This document shows, piece after piece, positions 53,631-62,815 of a stretch of DNA of 64,000 bases. Position 1 is the first letter of the stretch. Every line of letters starts with the position of its first letter. Source of the DNA: Neorhizobium alkalisoli (GTDB lineage Bacteria; Pseudomonadota; Alphaproteobacteria; Rhizobiales; Rhizobiaceae); assembly GCF_002968635.1 (NCBI RefSeq), contig NZ_PVBN01000001.1, positions 248,001 to 312,000 on the forward strand. Direction: 5' to 3'. The notes beneath the pieces are model-generated. The model worked only from the letters and a program-made list of their open reading frames with translations, had not been told where the DNA came from and made no database searches. The translations under genes and the position numbers were made by a program.

Positions 53631-54914
53631 ATGACCAGTATCCTAACCAATACTGCCGCGATGGCGGCACTGCAGACCCTGCGCGGCATCGACCGCAACA
53701 TGGAAATCACCCAGGCACGGGTTTCTTCCGGCATGCGGGTCCAGACGGCTGCGGACAATGCGGCGTATTGGTCCATCGCTACGACGATGCGCTCCGACAA
53801 CCACGCGCTGTCGACGATCCAGGATGCGCTCGGCCTTGGCGCGGCAAAGGTGGACACCGCCTATGCCGCAATGGAAAGCGCCATCGACACGGTCATGGAA
53901 ATCAAATCCAAGATCGTTGCCGCCTACGGCGTCGGCGCCAACCGCAACAAGATTCAGGAAGAAATCACCCAGCTCCAGGAGCAGTTGAAGAGCATTGCCG
54001 ACTCCGCCACCTTTTCCGGTGAGAACTGGTTGCAGGACTATATCAGCGACGGCGGCACCAATGCCCAGGAAAAGCCGGTCGTCAAACAGGTGGTTGCGTC
54101 GTTTACGCGAACCGCGTCGGGTGAAGTCGCCGTCAAGACCGTCGATTATACCTTGGATTCGAGCACCGTCCTTTTCGATCTGAACGGAGGAAAGCTCGGG
54201 ATTCTCGATTCCTCCGTCCGCTTCGTGGCCGAAACTGAAACGGCCGTCACCGTCGTCACCACGAATGCCGGCGTTTCTACCGAAGCGGACTACGCCGTTC
54301 CTTTCTTCACCGAAAGCCAGTTGACGGCGTTGGGCGCCGATACCAACGTTGCCGATGCGCGCATCTATACAGTCGGCGGCAACTCCTACATGAAGGTCGC
54401 CGAGGGCCAGTGGGCTCGTGTGACGACGACGGACCCTGCCACCGCACCGGCGGTCACGACCGCTGTTCACCAGAACGGGGGCACGAGCTACTACTTCGTC
54501 GTTCTACCCGCCAACAACCTCGACAATCGCAAGCTCGACATTTCCGTCGTGACCGTCGATCTGGACAAGTTGGCGGATGTCGCGTCGGAGATGAACACGA
54601 TGGTGCCGGGTTCTGCTCCCGATAACGAAGCGGTGCTCGATATGCTGGAACGTTTCCTGGACAAGCAGCTCCTGGCGATGACCAGCGCGGCGTCCAGCCT
54701 CGGCTCGATCCAGAAGCGTATCGATCTGCAGGAAGGTTTCGTCGCCTCCCTGACGGACGTGATCGACAAGGGCGTCGGCCGTCTGGTGGATGCGGACATG
54801 AACGAGGAATCGACCCGCCTCAAGGCCCTCCAGACACAGCAGCAGCTCGGCATTCAGTCGCTGCAGATCGCCAATACCAACGCTGAAAACATTCTCCAGC
54901 TGTTCCGGCAGTAG
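53631..54914 (+). CDS. flaC: Flagellin FlaC (divergent)
   Basis: A 427-residue flagellin, the most divergent of the four. N-terminus MTSILTNTAAMAALQTLRGI and C-terminus QSLQIANTNAENILQLFRQ are conserved, but residues about 135-335 differ in sequence and spacing, with a Thr/Val/Ala-rich block (ETETAVTVVTTNAGVSTEAD). GAGG at 53619-53622 lies 8 bp before ATG 53631. It probably gives a minor subunit with a different surface. No clear terminator follows. The name is by gene order. Confidence 0.9.
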   Translation: MTSILTNTAAMAALQTLRGIDRNMEITQARVSSGMRVQTAADNAAYWSIATTMRSDNHALSTIQDALGLGAAKVDTAYAAMESAIDTVMEIKSKIVAAYGVGANRNKIQEEITQLQEQLKSIADSATFSGENWLQDYISDGGTNAQEKPVVKQVVASFTRTASGEVAVKTVDYTLDSSTVLFDLNGGKLGILDSSVRFVAETETAVTVVTTNAGVSTEADYAVPFFTESQLTALGADTNVADARIYTVGGNSYMKVAEGQWARVTTTDPATAPAVTTAVHQNGGTSYYFVVLPANNLDNRKLDISVVTVDLDKLADVASEMNTMVPGSAPDNEAVLDMLERFLDKQLLAMTSAASSLGSIQKRIDLQEGFVASLTDVIDKGVGRLVDADMNEESTRLKALQTQQQLGIQSLQIANTNAENILQLFRQ

Positions 54915-55172
54915 CACGTCTAGATTGATCCGCCCGACGTCTCGTCGAACCGGTCGTTTGAGGCTGACGCGATGCGCCATCTTCATCCTCGCGCAAGTTT
55001 GATTGCCTACCGTTTCGCTACGATCCGGCGGATTTTGCGAGGTCCTGCTGCGGATGAACGAACGGCAACCTTATCGGGATGATACGATGATTGCAGCGGC
55101 GACATTTGGCTTCTTCCGCCTGCTCATGACGAGCGGCGCACGAAGGAGCACGGCAGGGCAGGGAGTGTTTCG

Positions 55173-55814
55173 ATGAGCGCTTCTCTCGCACGCTATTTGA
55201 AAGACTTCAGCGAGCCGCAGTCCGTGCCCCTGCCGTTGATGGTGGATGATCTTGCCGGTGGCCTCGACGAGGATCTGGCGCTTCCCGCTATGGTTGAGGC
55301 TCCCGTAGATATCGAGGCCGAGCGCGCGGAAGCCTATTCAAAGGGTTACGGGACGGCTTCCGAGGAATTGCAGCAGCGTTTCGGCGAAGAGCGCCAGGCA
55401 CTTGTCGCAGCGCATGCGGAGGAGATGGCGGCGCTCCGCGAAAAATACGAGGCTGAGGCCGCGGCCTCGATCGCCGCCGGACTTCAGGAAATCGCCGGGG
55501 CAACGGCCCAGGCGGTCAGCGATCAGACGGCAAGGATTCTTGCGCCGCTTCTCGACGAAGCGCTCGTGGCAAAAGCGGTTTCGGACATGGCCGACCTTAT
55601 TCGAGATGCGATGCTCGAAGGCGATGTCGGAACAGTCAACATTCGCGGGCCGCTGCATCTGTTTGAAAAACTCCAGGCCGCGCTGGGAGGGTCAGCGCCT
55701 CTTCTGCGCCACGTCGAAGCGCCCGATCTGGATATCTCGGTCGATATCGGTGAGACCGCGCTTGTAACCCGCATGTCCGCGTGGGCTGCAAGTCTGAAAA
55801 AGGTATTGGCATGA
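55173..55814 (+). CDS. FliH-like flagellar export protein (putative)
   Basis: A 213-residue soluble protein: an acidic N-terminus, a long coiled coil (about 50-110, [20 protein letters not shown]) and a C-terminal alpha/beta part. This is the layout of FliH/SctL stator proteins that bind FliI and FliN, and no other fliH is in the window. The YSKGYG start of the coiled coil echoes the GxxxG-type repeats of FliH. It overlaps motB by 4 bp, first in the motBCD operon. Identity as FliH is inferred from architecture and context, not from a firm motif. Confidence 0.6.
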   Translation: MSASLARYLKDFSEPQSVPLPLMVDDLAGGLDEDLALPAMVEAPVDIEAERAEAYSKGYGTASEELQQRFGEERQALVAAHAEEMAALREKYEAEAAASIAAGLQEIAGATAQAVSDQTARILAPLLDEALVAKAVSDMADLIRDAMLEGDVGTVNIRGPLHLFEKLQAALGGSAPLLRHVEAPDLDISVDIGETALVTRMSAWAASLKKVLA

Positions 55815-57076
55815 GCGAGGGCGAAAATCACCATCACGGCAAGAACGAGGTCGTCATCGTCAAGCGGCATGGCGGCGGGCACGATGAGGGTCACCATGGT
55901 GGTGCCTGGAAGATTGCCTATGCCGACTTCATGACCGCGATGATGGCGTTCTTCCTCGTCATGTGGCTCGTCAATGCCGCCAACGAGGAAACGAAAGCCT
56001 CGATGGCGAGCTATTTCAACCCGATCAAGCTTTCAGACGAAACCCCGGCCGAGAAGGGGCTCGAAAAGCCCGTCGACGCGGCAGAGGGACAGGAGAGCGG
56101 CGAGCGCTCGCGGGTCAAGGCGGATGCGGACGTGCAAGGCTCGGCGGCGGCGACCGGCGAGGATATGACCTCGACTTCCGGCGACGAGCCCAACTACTCC
56201 GAAGCCGATTTCTTTGAAAACCCCTATTCCGTTCTCGCCGAGATCGCACAGGAAGTCGGTCAGCAGGCCAATGTCAGCGCGAAAGGTGAGGGCGGAGCAA
56301 GCGAATCCGGCCCTGCGACCGGTGCCGATGGCGGCGAAGCCTATCGCGACCCCTTTGACCCGGATTTCTGGACGCGGCAGATCGAGGTCGCGCGGGCCGA
56401 CGGTTCCGACAAGGCCGTGAAGGGAACTCCGGTCGAGGATCCGACCGCGGAGGCCGTTCAAACTGCGCCGCAGCAGGATCCGGGCGTGCCCCCGGTTGAG
56501 ATGGCTGTAGCACTCCCCATGCCACGGCCTGATCCGGCCAAACTCGACAAGGCGCAAGCCGATAAACCGGAGAAACTCGAGGCGCAGGAAACCGCCAAGG
56601 GCTCGGCGGAACAACAGGCAGCGGAGAAGCTCCGAGAGGAAATCCAGGAGCAGATTTCCGGCGTCGCAGGCAAACTCGCCGAAGGGCTCGTCGTGACGCC
56701 GGCGGAGGGCGGCCTGCTCGTCACCATTTCGGATCAGGCCAATGATCCGATGTTCAACGTCGGCTCGGCCGTGCCTCGTCGGGAAATGGTCCTGGCGATG
56801 GAGAAGCTTGGCCAGATTCTCAAGGATCGTAAAGGCAGCGTCATTGTGCGCGGCCATACGGACGGCCGCCAGTTCAAGGGCGGCCAGAACGACAACTGGC
56901 GTCTTTCCATGGCCCGCGCCCATAGCGCTTATTACATGCTGGTGCACGGCGGGTTGACCGAGGATCGCGTCAAGCAGGTCTCGGGTTTTGCCGACAGGCG
57001 GCTTCAGGTGGCCGATGATCCCCTTGCGGCGGCAAACCGCCGCATCGAAATCCTGCTCCAGGCGGACGAGGGATAA
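55811..57076 (+). CDS. motB: Flagellar stator protein MotB
   Basis: A 421-residue stator protein with a His-rich N-terminus, one membrane helix (about 38-58) carrying the proton-binding Asp in [20 protein letters not shown] (about residue 39), a long acidic periplasmic linker (about 70-290) and a C-terminal OmpA-like peptidoglycan-binding domain with [15 protein letters not shown] (about 350-364). It forms the proton channel with MotA. The long linker is typical of rhizobia, where it contacts MotC. It overlaps the gene before by 4 bp. Confidence 0.94.
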   Translation: MSEGENHHHGKNEVVIVKRHGGGHDEGHHGGAWKIAYADFMTAMMAFFLVMWLVNAANEETKASMASYFNPIKLSDETPAEKGLEKPVDAAEGQESGERSRVKADADVQGSAAATGEDMTSTSGDEPNYSEADFFENPYSVLAEIAQEVGQQANVSAKGEGGASESGPATGADGGEAYRDPFDPDFWTRQIEVARADGSDKAVKGTPVEDPTAEAVQTAPQQDPGVPPVEMAVALPMPRPDPAKLDKAQADKPEKLEAQETAKGSAEQQAAEKLREEIQEQISGVAGKLAEGLVVTPAEGGLLVTISDQANDPMFNVGSAVPRREMVLAMEKLGQILKDRKGSVIVRGHTDGRQFKGGQNDNWRLSMARAHSAYYMLVHGGLTEDRVKQVSGFADRRLQVADDPLAAANRRIEILLQADEG

Positions 57077-57077
57077 T

Positions 57078-58352
57078 ATGGCGCTTGCGGGCATACGGTC
57101 TCTGTTCACGGCTGCTCTGGTCCTGGGGACGGCTCTTACGCATCCGGCGTTTGCGCAGGATCGTACCGACCTGCCGCCCTATGCCATGCTGCGTTCGCTC
57201 CAGTTCGTGCAGGATTCCGTTGTCCTCGGCGACCATTCTGCCGCGGAAATGCAGCGCTTCATGCTTGCAACGATCGACCAACGTTTGAGAACCGCCGATC
57301 CCTCGGTCTTCGAGGATCCGCGCAATGTCGATGCTGCACTGGTGTATGCCATGAGCGGCGGCAATCCCGAAACGCTCGAATATCTCGCCTCCCGCGACAT
57401 CGCCGGCAATTTCGACAATCGCGTCGCTGAAGCGCTCAGAAAATATCTGAGCGGCAAGGGGACCCTGGTCGCGAAGAGCCTGGGAGAGATGACGAAGGAA
57501 TACCGCGACGAGAAGCTCGGCCCGTATCTTGCCCTGGTCAGCGGCAATGTGGCGGTGGTGAATGATCCGAAGGCGGCACTCGGCTTTTACGATTGGGCAC
57601 GGCTGACAGCGCCTGGTACCATCATCGAAGAAGCTGCTCTTCGCCGTTCGGTGGCTATTACAGTCGACGCCAATATGGTTGAAGAGGCGCTTTCCTATTC
57701 GCGCCGATACGCCCGCCGTTTTATTCATTCCCCTTATGCCAGTCAGTTCGCCGATTTCTTCGTGCAGCTTGTCGTCGCCCATTTCGGTGCGATCACCGAA
57801 GAAGACATCGACGGGGCGATCGAGTTTATGGATGCCGACCGTCGCCGGGAGGTCTTTCTGCGCATTGCCCGCGCAGCCGCCATCGCCGGCAATAACGATC
57901 TCGCTCGCGTCGCCTCCGCGAAAGCCGAAGCATTGGCGGGAAATCCTGCGCCCGAGGCGCTCGCGCGGCTTTATGGCGGCTTCGCCGATATTCCGACCAA
58001 TGACATTCGTGCGGCCATGAAGGCGATAAGCGACGTTCCCGAAGAAACGCTTTCGGTGCGTGACAGAGCTCTGCGCCAGGCGGCAAAAGCTATTGCCGAA
58101 CAAGTCATTAGCAAGCCGATAGAGGAAAGCTTCGCGCAAGACGAAGCAATCAATGTGAACCATACAGAAGACGCGAAGTCCCCAGTCGCGTTGCCCAGAA
58201 ATGAGATCGCTGGGCCTGCCTCCGCCGCGGAAGATCCGAGGGCCGGCACCGCTGTCAAATTCGATCCGGCCTTCCAGACATACGTCGATAGTGGTCGTTC
58301 GAAATTGAATGCTATCGATGAAATGCTGAAGGAGGAGAGTCCGTCCAAATGA
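57078..58352 (+). CDS. motC: Periplasmic motor protein MotC
   Basis: A 424-residue secreted protein with signal peptide MALAGIRSLFTAALVLGTAL (cleavage near AFAQ, residue 26) and a helical, repeat-like periplasmic body to residue ~330, followed by a less ordered tail. In S. meliloti MotC binds the MotB periplasmic part and is needed for rotation; MotE (36505) folds it. ATG 57078 is used since the frame upstream is the shadow of motB. Starts 1 bp after the motB stop; overlaps motD by 4 bp. Confidence 0.92.
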   Translation: MALAGIRSLFTAALVLGTALTHPAFAQDRTDLPPYAMLRSLQFVQDSVVLGDHSAAEMQRFMLATIDQRLRTADPSVFEDPRNVDAALVYAMSGGNPETLEYLASRDIAGNFDNRVAEALRKYLSGKGTLVAKSLGEMTKEYRDEKLGPYLALVSGNVAVVNDPKAALGFYDWARLTAPGTIIEEAALRRSVAITVDANMVEEALSYSRRYARRFIHSPYASQFADFFVQLVVAHFGAITEEDIDGAIEFMDADRRREVFLRIARAAAIAGNNDLARVASAKAEALAGNPAPEALARLYGGFADIPTNDIRAAMKAISDVPEETLSVRDRALRQAAKAIAEQVISKPIEESFAQDEAINVNHTEDAKSPVALPRNEIAGPASAAEDPRAGTAVKFDPAFQTYVDSGRSKLNAIDEMLKEESPSK

Positions 58353-59806
58353 TTACCGACATTCTGGGTGGCAAGACCGGTGCAGCCGATGCGGCTTCGT
58401 CGGCAAAACAAGCTATCGGCAGCCGGAAGGGCGCCGAGGCTTCACCGAACGGCTTCTCCGACGCCCTTTCGGATTTGGATCAAGACGTGCCTTCGCAGGG
58501 CAAGGAAGACGTATTGGATGATGGCGAGCCTTCCGAGGAAGATCGCCTGAGTGCTGGCGAAAAGCCGGCAACGCGCAAACCAATCATCGATCTCAGACCG
58601 GAAAGCCTTCGGCGCACTCTGGAGAGAAGCGAAAGCGTGCTCGATGCGGTCGCCAAGGTCGTCGCCGCAAACGATGAGAAACAGCTGACGCCGGCGGAGA
58701 AGAAACTTCGCGATGCGCTCGCCACCGCCAAAGCCATCGTCCGGAAGTCGGATGAGCTGGCAGCTGCCCGCAAACCCGAAGCCAACGGCGAGCAGGCGGA
58801 GCCCGAAGAGGTAGACGCAGGTCTCGATCTCTCCATTCTGGATGCCGACGACAGCAAGATCGCCGATGTCCTGTCGTTGTTGGGCGGCGAGGTGGCCGCG
58901 AGCGAGCTTCAGGCTGCGATGCCGAAAAACGCGGGCGGGCCTCAGGGCAAACGGCAGAAGGATGCGGAGGACCGGGTCCAGACCGTCGGCGCCAACGATG
59001 CCGGGGAAACCGGTCGCTTTAGCCTGGCCAGCGCGTCCTCGGATTCGCTCTCTATGCCGGCCGATCGTGAGGCGAGCGTTCCCGGGACCGGCCAGTTTCG
59101 CTTCACCAATGCCCGTGGGGACGGTCAGAGCCTCAATATGACCGTGGACGAGCGTAGTGGCGAGCGACCGAGCGTGGAGTTCAAGACTTCATCGAACGCA
59201 ACCGTTGAAAATGTCACCGTTCTCGAGTCGCGGCGATTCCTGGGCCTCGCGCAGAATTCGAACAGCGCCAATCTGACGGCAATGCTATCAGGCGATTCCG
59301 AATGGGCGGCAGCCATGCATCCGAGCTCGGAGCTCTCCAACGTCGCGGCGCAGAGCAGCACCGGCACGGTGGTCAATACGCTCAAGCTGCAGATGAACCC
59401 GCATGATCTGGGGTCGGTGACCGCCATGCTGCGGCTTCACGGCGAAGCGCTGAACGTTCACCTCACCGTCGAAACGCGAGCCGCCTATATGCAGCTCAGC
59501 GAAGACAGCAGCGGTATCCTCGACGCGCTTCGCGCCCAGGGCTTTGCCGTCGAACAGGTGACCATCAGCATTGCTCCGACGGCAGATTCGGAAGGGGCCG
59601 GCGGTCAACAAGGGCAGCAGGGTCAGACAGGTCCGCAAGCTCAGGCTGATGGCGGGCGGCAGGGTTCTGCTGCCGGACGCGGCCATGAGCAGGCGGGAAA
59701 CCGTCAGTCGGCTGAGTTAGGTGCGAGGAATACGAATGACGCGGCTACGGACAACACGGCAGGTACGCCTTCTGGCGGCACTCGCCCTGGCGATCTCTAC
59801 CTCTGA
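58349..59806 (+). CDS. fliK: Flagellar hook-length control protein FliK (MotD)
   Basis: A 485-residue secreted ruler protein, formerly called MotD in rhizobia. The N-terminal ~330 residues are acidic, Ala/Asp/Glu-rich and low in predicted structure. The C-terminal Flg_hook domain lies near 345-420, with LKLQMNPHDLGSVTAMLRLH (about 349-368) and GILDALRAQGFAVEQVTISI. A Gly/Gln-rich tail (GGQQGQQGQTG) follows. It measures the hook and triggers the FlhB switch. It overlaps motC by 4 bp and the transglycosylase gene by 71 bp. Confidence 0.9.
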   Translation: MITDILGGKTGAADAASSAKQAIGSRKGAEASPNGFSDALSDLDQDVPSQGKEDVLDDGEPSEEDRLSAGEKPATRKPIIDLRPESLRRTLERSESVLDAVAKVVAANDEKQLTPAEKKLRDALATAKAIVRKSDELAAARKPEANGEQAEPEEVDAGLDLSILDADDSKIADVLSLLGGEVAASELQAAMPKNAGGPQGKRQKDAEDRVQTVGANDAGETGRFSLASASSDSLSMPADREASVPGTGQFRFTNARGDGQSLNMTVDERSGERPSVEFKTSSNATVENVTVLESRRFLGLAQNSNSANLTAMLSGDSEWAAAMHPSSELSNVAAQSSTGTVVNTLKLQMNPHDLGSVTAMLRLHGEALNVHLTVETRAAYMQLSEDSSGILDALRAQGFAVEQVTISIAPTADSEGAGGQQGQQGQTGPQAQADGGRQGSAAGRGHEQAGNRQSAELGARNTNDAATDNTAGTPSGGTRPGDLYL

Positions 59807-60395
59807 GGCGCCTGCCGGTTCCCTTTTCAGCGCATCCACACAGCCTGCTCCCCGAACTCCGATAACCGCTAGCGCTCCGGCCGCTCCCCGGGCGCCGGTC
59901 AACCCCGGAGCTTGTGAACGCGAGATTCAAGCTGCGGCTGCGAAATACGGGATTCCGGAAGGCATTCTCTATTCAGTCGGATTGACCGAGACGGGACGCA
60001 AGGGGAGCCTGAGCCCATTCGCGATGAACGTGGAAGGCAAGGCCCATTTTTCGGCTTCGCAACAGGAGGCAATCACCACCTTCCAAGCGGCAAGGCGGCA
60101 GGGGATGAAGTTGATCGACATCGGCTGCATGCAGATCAATCACCATTTCCACGGCGAAAATTTTTCGTCTCCGGAAGAGATGTTCGATCCGAGGCGCAAT
60201 GTGGAGTATGCGGCGAAGTTCCTGCGCAACCTCCACGACCGGCACGAGACATGGACAATGGCGGTAGCACGATACCATGCCGGCCCCAATAACGATCCTG
60301 CGCAGAAGAGATATGTCTGCCGTGTGATCAGCAATCTGGTCGCCACGGGCTACGGAAACTGGACGACCAACGCCTCACGCTTCTGTAACAGCTAA
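59736..60395 (+). CDS. Lytic transglycosylase (SLT family)
   Basis: A 219-residue protein with an N-terminal signal (about 1-30), a Pro/Ala linker and an SLT domain (about 60-215). The catalytic Glu is in GLTETGR (about residue 82), followed by CMQINHHFHGENF (about 132-144) and AVARYHAGPNN (about 178-188). It should open peptidoglycan for rod or stator insertion, like FlgJ/RlpA partners elsewhere. ATG 59736 is chosen for GAGGA 6 bp upstream. Its start lies 71 bp inside fliK in another frame. It ends the motBCD operon. Confidence 0.87.
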   Translation: MTRLRTTRQVRLLAALALAISTSEAPAGSLFSASTQPAPRTPITASAPAAPRAPVNPGACEREIQAAAAKYGIPEGILYSVGLTETGRKGSLSPFAMNVEGKAHFSASQQEAITTFQAARRQGMKLIDIGCMQINHHFHGENFSSPEEMFDPRRNVEYAAKFLRNLHDRHETWTMAVARYHAGPNNDPAQKRYVCRVISNLVATGYGNWTTNASRFCNS

Positions 60396-60674
60396 GCAAC
60401 CTTAGGCTGAATCCTTCGCCGAAAGAATCGCAAAATTGTGCCGTTGACGAAATATGGCGAAAATGGCAGCGCAAGCACTCTTTGAAGAGGTGTTAATTTT
60501 TCCACTAAAAATTTGTGCTGTCTAAGCGCATACCCACTACATCTAGTGCAAATCGCAAGCCAATGGTTAATCAACTATTAATTTGTTTGGTTAATTTCAC
60601 ACAGCTTGTCTCCGATTCCCGCGATTCGTACCCATAGATCAATCGAGGTACCACAACTGATTCGGAGGCGGCGA
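60396..60674 (+). promoter_or_regulatory. rem promoter region with TGGTTAAT direct repeats
   Basis: A 279-bp AT-rich region. TGGTTAAT occurs at 60564-60571 and again at 60588-60595, with TTAAT between, in the pattern of an OmpR-type binding site. GGAGG at 60664-60668 sets ATG 60675. VisN/VisR and possibly Rem itself should act here (inference). Confidence 0.5.
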
Positions 60675-61346
60675 ATGATCGTAGTGGTTGATGAGCGTGA
60701 GCTCGTGAAAGACGGATACACTTCTCTCTTTGGACGTGAAGGAATTCCGTCCACAGGGTTTGATCCAAAAGAATTCGGCGAATGGGTCAATACGGCGGCT
60801 GATGCGGATATCGCTGCGGTTGAGGCCTTTCTGATCGGGCAGGGCGAGCGGACGCTTGAACTGCCGCGGGCCATCCGCGACCGGTCCATGGCGCCGGTGA
60901 TCGCAGTGAGCGACGCTCCGTCCCTGGAGGCAACCCTTGCCTTCTTCGACAGCGGCGTCGACGACGTAGTGCGTAAGCCGGTTCATCCCCGCGAAATCCT
61001 GGCACGTGCGGCGGCAATCCGCCGTCGTCTGAAGGCAATCGCGAACTTTACCGATATCGGTCCCATCCGGGTTTTCTCCGATGGTCGTGATCCGGAGATC
61101 GAAGGGGAAGTTTTCGCACTTCCACGTCGCGAGCGGCGCATTTTGGAATACCTGGTCTCCAACCGCGGCCGGCGTGTTTCCAAGACGCAGATCTTCAATG
61201 CCATCTACGGCATCTTCGACGAAGAAGTCGAAGAGAACGTCGTCGAAAGCCATATCAGCAAGCTGCGCAAGAAACTGCGCAAGAAGCTCGGCTTTGATCC
61301 CGTCGATTCCAAGCGTTTCCTTGGCTATTGCATCGACTGGAACTGA
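60675..61346 (+). CDS. rem: Orphan OmpR-type motility regulator Rem
   Basis: A 223-residue OmpR-like transcription factor. The N-terminal receiver-like domain (1-115) lacks the phospho-acceptor: the aligned strand reads DIAAVEAFL with Glu50, so it is a pseudo-receiver. The C-terminal winged helix (about 125-222) has [20 protein letters not shown] and [20 protein letters not shown]. In S. meliloti Rem (same length) is activated by VisNR and switches on the flagellar basal-body genes. ATG 60675 has GGAGG 6 bp upstream. It lies between the transglycosylase gene and flgE. Confidence 0.92.
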   Translation: MIVVVDERELVKDGYTSLFGREGIPSTGFDPKEFGEWVNTAADADIAAVEAFLIGQGERTLELPRAIRDRSMAPVIAVSDAPSLEATLAFFDSGVDDVVRKPVHPREILARAAAIRRRLKAIANFTDIGPIRVFSDGRDPEIEGEVFALPRRERRILEYLVSNRGRRVSKTQIFNAIYGIFDEEVEENVVESHISKLRKKLRKKLGFDPVDSKRFLGYCIDWN

Positions 61347-61452
61347 TTTTTCAGAAGGGCCTTGCCGCTTATTTTCAGCGGACACGGAAAGCAGACAGCT
61401 TCACGCAAGGCCCGCATCTTACTCTCTTCATCAGATAAAGCGGAGATTTCCT

Positions 61453-62769
61453 ATGAGCATTTTCGGCACGATGAAAACGGCCGTCTCGGGTATGAATGCC
61501 CAGGCCAATCGCCTCGGCACGGTCGGCGACAACATCGCCAATTCGAGCACAGCCGGCTACAAGCGTGCGTCAACGGCATTCTCTTCGTTGGTACTGCCTT
61601 CTACCCAGGGTTCCTATTCGTCGGGTGGCGTGGAAACCAATGTCCGCTACAGCATCGCCGAACAGGGCGGTATCCAGTACACGACGTCGAATACCGACCT
61701 GGCGATCCAGGGCGAAGGCTTCTTCATCGTCAGCGACCAGAATGGTTCTCCCTATCTGACCCGCGCCGGCGCCTTCCAGAAGGACGCCAACGGCTATCTC
61801 GTCAATACAGCCGGCTACCAGCTGATGGGATATCCTTACGGCTCCAACCCGCCGGCTGCAGTCGTCAACGGCTTCAACGGGCTTGAGGCGATCAACATCA
61901 ACGACTTCGGTCTCGTATCCTCTCCGTCCACGCAAGGCAGCTTCCCGGCCAACCTGGACAAGGAAGCGGCGATCGTGCCCGCTCTTAGCCGTCCGAGCGA
62001 CAACGTCGCCACCAGCGTGATCACCAACAAGAGCTCGCTTACGGCTTACGACCATGCCGGTGCCAAGGTTCTTTACGACTTTTATTACACCAAGACTGCC
62101 AATAACGAGTGGGAAGTTACAGTCTATCGCCAGGATCAGTCCACCAACGGCGGTTTCCCATATACGGTGACTGCGCCAGAAGTGCTCGTAAAGCAGACAT
62201 CAATCCTGCGTTTCGATCCCAATACCAACAAGCTGCTGGCCGCTCCTTATGTTGTTGGCCCGCCGTCGACGGGATCGATGAAGAATATCGTCATCACCGA
62301 TCCCAATGACGGCGCCACTCCGGCGCAGGCGATTACGATCGACCTTTCCGCCATGACCCAGTTTGCCAGCGACTTTACCCCTGGCAAGGGCATCATCGAC
62401 GGCAATGCGCCGAGCCCGATCACCGACGTGGAAATCGGCGGCGACGGTCTTGTCACCGCAGTTTATCAGGACGGCGGTCGCCGCGCGATCTACCAGGTGG
62501 CCCTCGCCACGGTTCCGGCGATCGACAAGATGCTGCCGCAGAACGGCAACGTTTATCTGCCGACCAATGACTCCGGTGTCGTCACCATCGGCTTCCCGCA
62601 GAGCGGCTCTTTCGGCCAGGTTTATTCCGGCGCTCTGGAAAGCTCCAACGTCGATATCGCCAGCGAACTGACCGAAATGATCGAATCGCAGCGCGTCTAC
62701 ACGGCGAACTCCAAGGTGTTTCAGACCGGCTCAGACTTGATGGACGTCCTCATCAACCTGAAGAGGTAA
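61453..62769 (+). CDS. flgE: Flagellar hook protein FlgE
   Basis: A 438-residue hook subunit. The N-terminal helix MSIFGTMKTAVSGMNAQANR with TVGDNIANSSTAGYKRAST, a variable middle and the C-terminal LESSNVDIASELTEMIESQR coiled coil are those of FlgE. It is exported without a cleaved signal; hook length is set by FliK (58349). ATG 61453 has GCGGAG 7-12 bp upstream. It follows rem by 106 bp and precedes flgK by 46 bp. Confidence 0.94.
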   Translation: MSIFGTMKTAVSGMNAQANRLGTVGDNIANSSTAGYKRASTAFSSLVLPSTQGSYSSGGVETNVRYSIAEQGGIQYTTSNTDLAIQGEGFFIVSDQNGSPYLTRAGAFQKDANGYLVNTAGYQLMGYPYGSNPPAAVVNGFNGLEAININDFGLVSSPSTQGSFPANLDKEAAIVPALSRPSDNVATSVITNKSSLTAYDHAGAKVLYDFYYTKTANNEWEVTVYRQDQSTNGGFPYTVTAPEVLVKQTSILRFDPNTNKLLAAPYVVGPPSTGSMKNIVITDPNDGATPAQAITIDLSAMTQFASDFTPGKGIIDGNAPSPITDVEIGGDGLVTAVYQDGGRRAIYQVALATVPAIDKMLPQNGNVYLPTNDSGVVTIGFPQSGSFGQVYSGALESSNVDIASELTEMIESQRVYTANSKVFQTGSDLMDVLINLKR

Positions 62770-62815
62770 CCGGACGGGACGATCGAGAGAATAAGTCTCA
62801 AGAGGTTAGTAAAAA

